A stretch of DNA of 64,000 nt from the NCBI GenBank assembly GCA_963693365.1, contig CAVNZM010000001.1:15066001-15130000 (forward strand). The letters are read 5' to 3'. Shown in pieces: positions 51,148 to 64,000 of the stretch (within the stretch, counting starts at the first letter, position 1; the number at the start of each line of letters is the position of its first letter). The DNA is from Amoebidium appalachense. Its lineage: Eukaryota; Ichthyosporea. The notes under the pieces were generated by a model. It saw nothing but the letters and a program-made list of their open reading frames with translations, searched no databases and was not told the DNA's origin. The position numbers and the translations under genes were made by a program.

Positions 51148-52268
51148 ACACACGTGCACACACACACACCCGCACAAACACAAAAACCCACCACCCCACC
51201 ACCACAGCAACTATTTAACTAGCAAAAGCTAAGTATTAGTCTAAACAGGTCGCTGGCATTGATACTATAGCCCAATCTCGTTGGTGCAAAATCACAACAG
51301 ATTGGGGCTGTGTATGGGCTGCTTGTGGTGACGCATGCCATTGAGACCCCCCTTGAGGCCTGGATGCCAAGACGGAAGTTCTTCGCCGTCAAACTGCTCT
51401 TGCTCTCCACAGTGATCGTCGGTTTTGTCACTGGTATTTGAAACCCCCCCCCCCCCTCCCCCCTCCCCCCCGCCCTCTCCCCTTCCTCTCCCCCCCCCCC
51501 CCCCCCCCGCGCCCCCCTTCCTCCTGCCCCCCTTCCTCCCCCCCCCCACACTCTTCCCCCCCCCCCCCCCCCCCTTCTCCCCCTGATGATGGGCTCTGTT
51601 GTTTGTTGGATTCCATTTTTGATTCCGGCTCATTTTTGTGATGTTTTATATTTTGCCCTTTGATGTCTCCTCGATGTTTCCAACCCTCTAATGCATACAT
51701 CAGCCCCTCCCTCCCCCCCCCCCCCTCTCCCTCCTCCCCACCCCCCCACACACACACACAACCTGGGTTCTGCTCATCTTGCATACTGCACGTTTTGCTG
51801 ATGTTGCATACTTGAATGTTTGCCTTTGCATGTGCCCTTCAAGGGTCTTCTCATTGCGTGAATGTATTGCGTACCGTGTTTCACATTCTCTCTACCCCCC
51901 CCCCCCCCCCCCCCCCAAACAATCATCAGCACCACCATCCCGTCCCCCTCTCCTCCTTTAATTTTTACTTAATAAAATCTCCATTTGCAGGTTATCTGCG
52001 TCGACGGGGTGTGCTCCAGGACGAGCAGGAAGTGCTCATGTGGACCCACTTTTCCACCATCTGTTTCAGCTTGCTTTTTGCCGGCGTGTTCCGGTTGGCA
52101 TTCCACACAGAGGATTACGGAAGAGAGTTACCGGATTTGGACCCTGAAACCCCCGATGGGAAAGAGGAACAAAGCGGGGTTTCGCAAGCAAATGTACCGG
52201 ATTTTGTAAGCAACCAACCTAATGGTATTGGGGCGGCGAAGATGAAGCTTACGACCGTTGAGGTGTGA
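48206..52268 (+). CDS. OST-alpha-like organic solute carrier (DUF300), 5 exons, 351 aa
   Basis: Seven-span plasma-membrane or endomembrane protein of the Solute_trans_a family, whose animal member transports bile acids and steroids with OST-beta. Exons 48206-48513, 49226-49393, 50527-50695, 51301-51433, 51991-52268, with all four splice phases matching. Exon 1 has two spans (LIGFGLAFTVLVTVDC; LIILPVLPFVSTLSVVCIMV). Across exons 1/2 comes FEVFLAVYEVIVLRTLMALY (the family's conserved YE segment), then a soluble loop and PCCFAFICFPF. Exon 3 holds GWLRFLRGLVNLLVVVRPIL, matching the family's fLr..k..lqfv..kp pattern, then AYTTHLY. Exon 4 ends MPRRKFFAVKLLLLSTVIVG, the conserved KF..VK segment. Exon 5 carries the last span and a polar tail of about 50 residues. 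Length fits human OST-alpha (340 aa). Substrate unknown; no OST-beta partner in view. Confidence 0.9.
48767..48838 (+). repeat. Poly-C and (CA)n in OST-alpha intron 1
   Basis: A 45-bp C-run with one T, then (CA)n to 48837, directly before the tRNA-like sequence. Confidence 0.9.
48839..48915 (+). other. Possible tRNA-derived relic
   Basis: GGGCTGTAGAGCATTTGCCT looks like a D-arm/A-box plus anticodon stem start, and CTCGGGTTCCAAC about 40 bases later looks like a T-arm/B-box with a mutated GGTTCGA. The parts between do not fold cleanly by eye. It lies in OST-alpha intron 1. It could be a decayed tRNA or SINE head, or chance. Confidence 0.2.
49951..50080 (+). repeat. Intronic C-tailed repeat, family 2
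   Basis: TATAATGCAATTTTTACACG, GTGTGTACTTTACAAAACCTG, ATCCGTCGTGAATGTGTATT, TTTCTGTAACACATTCTTGA, then poly-C (and a poly-A). Sense in OST-alpha intron 2. It is one of the two best-preserved copies. Confidence 0.8.
50911..51045 (+). repeat. Intronic C-tailed repeat, family 2
   Basis: TATAATGCACTCCTTTTGTG, TGTACTTTGCTAGATCTGCA, TTGTCCGTCGTGAATGTGTC, CTTCGTTCGAAATGCATTT, then poly-C. Sense in OST-alpha intron 3. With the copy at 49951 it defines the family. Confidence 0.8.
51586..51725 (+). repeat. Intronic C-tailed repeat, family 1
   Basis: CCCCTGATGATGGGCTCTG, a diverged middle, ATTTTTGTGATGTTTTATAT, TTTGCCCTTTGATGTCTCCT, CGATGTTTCCAACCCTCTAA and GCATACATC, then a C-rich tail. Sense in OST-alpha intron 4. 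Matches the copy at 2166 over most of its length. Confidence 0.75.
51758..51916 (+). repeat. Intronic C-tailed repeat, family 2, diverged
   Basis: The 3' part reads CATTGCGTGAATGTATTGCG, TACCGTGTTTCACATTCTC, then poly-C, matching the family 2 end. The 5' half is uncertain. Sense in OST-alpha intron 4, directly downstream of a family 1 copy. Confidence 0.5.
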
Positions 52269-52365
52269 GAGGTGGGGAGGTGTTCGGATGACTATATTCG
52301 CTTTTGAATCTGGACAGGAAGGATGATGAGAGAGCCGTGCGTGTGTGTGTGTGTGTGTGCGCGTG

Positions 52366-52403
<38 letters not shown>

Positions 52404-52404
52404 T

Positions 52405-52467
<63 letters not shown>

Positions 52468-52497
52468 TGTGTGTGTCCACACGCACGAGTGCGAGTG

Positions 52498-52533
<36 letters not shown>

Positions 52534-53471
52534 CGCCCTCACGTGTGTGTGCGCGAGTGTAGGTTGTGGTGGTACTTGGGAGTGGCGGGGGGTTTGTACT
52601 AAAAGTCGATGCAGAGAGGGATCTAGGAGGGGCAGTAGAGAGAAGTCCGAATTGCTCTGTTCTTTCTGTTTTTTTTTTCTTTGTGGATAGGGAAGAAGGA
52701 GCACTCTTTGCTTGGAAGAGCTCTGGTATGGGATTAGCACCGTCAGAATCGTTTTATAACCTTTTATTAATCCCGTTTTGTCCCCGGAGGAATCCCTTAT
52801 CTGATAACCACAAGTGCATATTATGTCCGACACCCACCACTAATAGGATTTAATCGTTGTTATGCTACTACTTATAAACTATGTTTTAGGCATGATGGTG
52901 ATGCATATATAATAGTATATGAATGTAAGTGCTACAAAATGCATATTGTTGAAGATGTATTAGCACAAGTTGTTGGTCCCGCTACTTATCAGTTCATATT
53001 ATGGACCTCCTAAGATATTATGATGATGAAAACATCCTAGGCATCAATGCCATGGTGCGTTGATTAGTAGAAACGACAAGAGTCATGTGAAGGAGTCTCT
53101 TTTGTTGTGGTCTGTTGAGAGATTGAGCACGGCCGCCTCGAAGATTTTATTTTCAGTTTTCTATTTTTGGTAACACCCGTACATTTTGGTAGCAACAATA
53201 TCCCCTGGTGTTCCAGAGGGCCGTGGATTGAGTCTGTACTGTAAGCTGTAGTAAATTGTGTTCGGCAACCGTTGGCCGTAACCAAGAGAATAAATTGACA
53301 TGTTATAAAAACCAAAAAAACCCCATTTCGTAGCGAACTTCAACAGGCTATTATTCAACATATTGATAAAAATTTACCTATAGCTATAGTATGGAGTCGG
53401 CTGATAGTTTTTGTATTAGCAGCTTGTAATACACACGTACACAAGCATACACACACTGTGACACGCGCGCA

Positions 53472-53536
<65 letters not shown>

Positions 53537-53656
53537 GGGGGGGGAGGGAGGGGGGGGGGGGGAGGGGGGGGGGGGAGAGAGAGAAAGAGCGAGTGAGTGA
53601 GAGAGAGAGGGAGACAGAGGAACGGAGAGACTCAGAGAGAAAGAGGGAGGGTGTGA

Positions 53657-53725
<69 letters not shown>

Positions 53726-53738
53726 GTGTGTGCGTGTG

Positions 53739-53779
<41 letters not shown>

Positions 53780-53866
53780 GGAGAGAGAGAGAGAGAGATA
53801 GAGAGAACCACGTGCACACTGCCTAAATCAACACACTACGGTACGCGTCCATCCCGGTCCACCCCT

Positions 53867-53898
<32 letters not shown>

Positions 53899-55276
53899 AC
53901 AAAACCCCTTATGCGCTCCCTCCGTCGGAGCTCCCCTTCCCACCTTCTTTCTTCACCTCCAACAAGGGATGATCATGTTGTCAATGAGGTGGGTTTCCCT
54001 GGGGGTTGGGGGGGGGGGGGGGGGGGGAAGGGGAGGGAGGGCGGGAAGGGGAGGAGGGGAGGGAGAGAGAGATCTCGAGAGAGAGGGCGAGGGCAGAGAT
54101 GAGAAAGGAAAGCCTGGAGGCCACTGTAATGCTGCTGATGATCTATTGTTGTTATTTAATCATCGGTATGTTCACAGGCACACTAAATAGTGTTTCTCCG
54201 TGTTGCAAAAAGTCATGCGTCAAATCTACGATTGCACTGCAGGCTGCTTAAGCTTGTCTTAATCTCCAGTGGGGGCCTGATTTTTACCAAGGTATCAAAT
54301 CAAGTATCCTTTAATGAGTTAAATCACAACACGTACTTACATACACCGATACATCACCAAATCATAAACACTTTCTGCATGCACCCCATGTCTATACCCA
54401 CAAAAGGACCAAACATCTTGAAATTATAACTATCCCGTTATCTACCATCGGGAATCGACATGTTCCTCTCCTTGTCGAGAGGCTAGTTCTTGCTAAGTTA
54501 TCTTTCGTACGGAGCCAATCGCAGCCGGGAATCTATTTCAACTGCTACTCTCAGAATTTAAGACTCCTTGCCTACCGATAACCTTTACCTGCACATGTAT
54601 ACACATGATCGTTAGCTAGTATACCCAAAGAGGTTACATGTCTAAGTTGTTTGCAATCATACTGATTAACGATTAAACTCAAGCTATCTCAGGCCACCGA
54701 CATGCAGTGTTGACCATCTAAATCGTTATTGACTGGGTCAATATGCCATGCCATGCGAAATTTCAGTCATCTATCAACCCATCTATCTGTTAATCAAGGA
54801 TCATTGACTGCTTACGTCTGCAAACACTACTCGCGGATCTAAACTAAATTATTACATTTGCCTTTTTACACCTATGTATCCTAATGTGTCATTTCCGATC
54901 ATGACATACCATTACTTACCATAACTATGTACTAAAATATCTAACTGGTGTATCCACACACCACCCTGCTTCTACCCAAAGCATCGGAGATAACTTCTAA
55001 TTTTCAATTAAGGGCCCTTAATGAAGTATCTAGGCTTCATGATCATATTCTGTTCTCTCACCACCACCATCATATAATCATACACACTCACATCCCCACG
55101 ATCCAACAAAAACCGCTCACATACTTCATTCGCCTTATGGGTAATAACCACCAAATCTTACCATATATGGTCATTGCCCTATTTGGAAACTACAAACTCC
55201 CACCACCTTAAATCAACGCCCTTATCCCTGGATTCTCGATTTTGCCCTCTGCATGAGCAGATCAAACTCACCCGAG
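52269..55276. other. Intergenic region between convergent OST-alpha-like and ABCC genes
   Basis: (GT)n at 52340-52545 just after the OST-alpha stop, low-repeat sequence 52560-53400, a (CA)n then (GA)n/(G)n block at 53478-53805, poly-C at 53870-53897, and AT-rich low-repeat sequence 54170-55240. No exon was recognised. Confidence 0.5.
53478..53806. repeat. (CA)n-(GA)n-(G)n compound array
   Basis: (CA)n to 53515, (GA)n and poly-G with GGGGA interruptions to about 53580, then long (GA)n to 53806, with TTTGTGTGTG inserted near 53721. Ser/Leu and Glu/Arg frames here are repeat translations. Confidence 0.95.

Positions 55277-64000
<8,724 letters not shown>

Noticed and set aside
53478-53806. Possible transposon terminal repeats in the (CA)n/(GA)n block
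   Set aside because: Only simple repeats; no unique inverted ends or target duplications.

Overview
This is nuclear DNA from a eukaryote. Coding exons are short (about 50-470 nt) and joined by GT-AG introns of roughly 0.4-2 kb. Introns and spacers are packed with microsatellites: (GT)n, (CA)n, (GCGT)n, (GA)n, (TA)n and very long poly-C or poly-G runs. The gene set (PIP kinase, OCA2-type transporter, OST-alpha-type carrier, ABCC transporter, mitochondrial LEA protein) fits a free-living protist, alga or small animal. I cannot name the lineage from sequence alone. Most entries in a naive ORF list are translations of microsatellites.

Layout. 879-9939 (+): C-terminal part of a phosphatidylinositol-phosphate kinase, cut by the left edge. 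14408-15559 (+): intronless 383-aa gene with a TATA box, possibly a GNAT-fold protein of bacterial type. 18217-26181 (-): complete nine-exon OCA2/P-protein-like anion transporter. 26.6-28.0 kb: (TA)n palindromic repeat block. 29984-31080 (-) and 33521-36760 (+): two divergent hydrophilic LEA-like genes, the second with a mitochondrial presequence. 40613-43047: 2.4-kb terminal-inverted-repeat element with a perfect 7-bp target duplication and a decayed tyrosine-recombinase ORF. 43073-47840: full-length but frameshifted non-LTR retrotransposon with tandem 5' promoter monomers. 48206-52268 (+): five-exon OST-alpha (DUF300) carrier. 55277-64000 (-): second half (TMD2-NBD2) of an ABCC transporter, cut by the right edge.

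For the spliced genes I placed exon ends by reading both strands and requiring that splice phases match. OCA2, ABCC, OST-alpha and both LEA genes close without a phase conflict. The PIP kinase has one conflict, inside a G-run.

The most unusual signal is two families of degenerate 80-150 nt repeats with C-rich tails. They occur inside introns of four different genes, and every copy I found is in the sense orientation of its host gene, on both strands. That is what introner-like or pre-mRNA-associated insertions would look like. Other points: a roughly 31-nt sequence shared between an intergenic site and an insertion inside one transposon TIR; an Asn in place of the Walker A Lys in ABCC NBD2; and partial duplications of one PIP kinase exon on both of its flanks.
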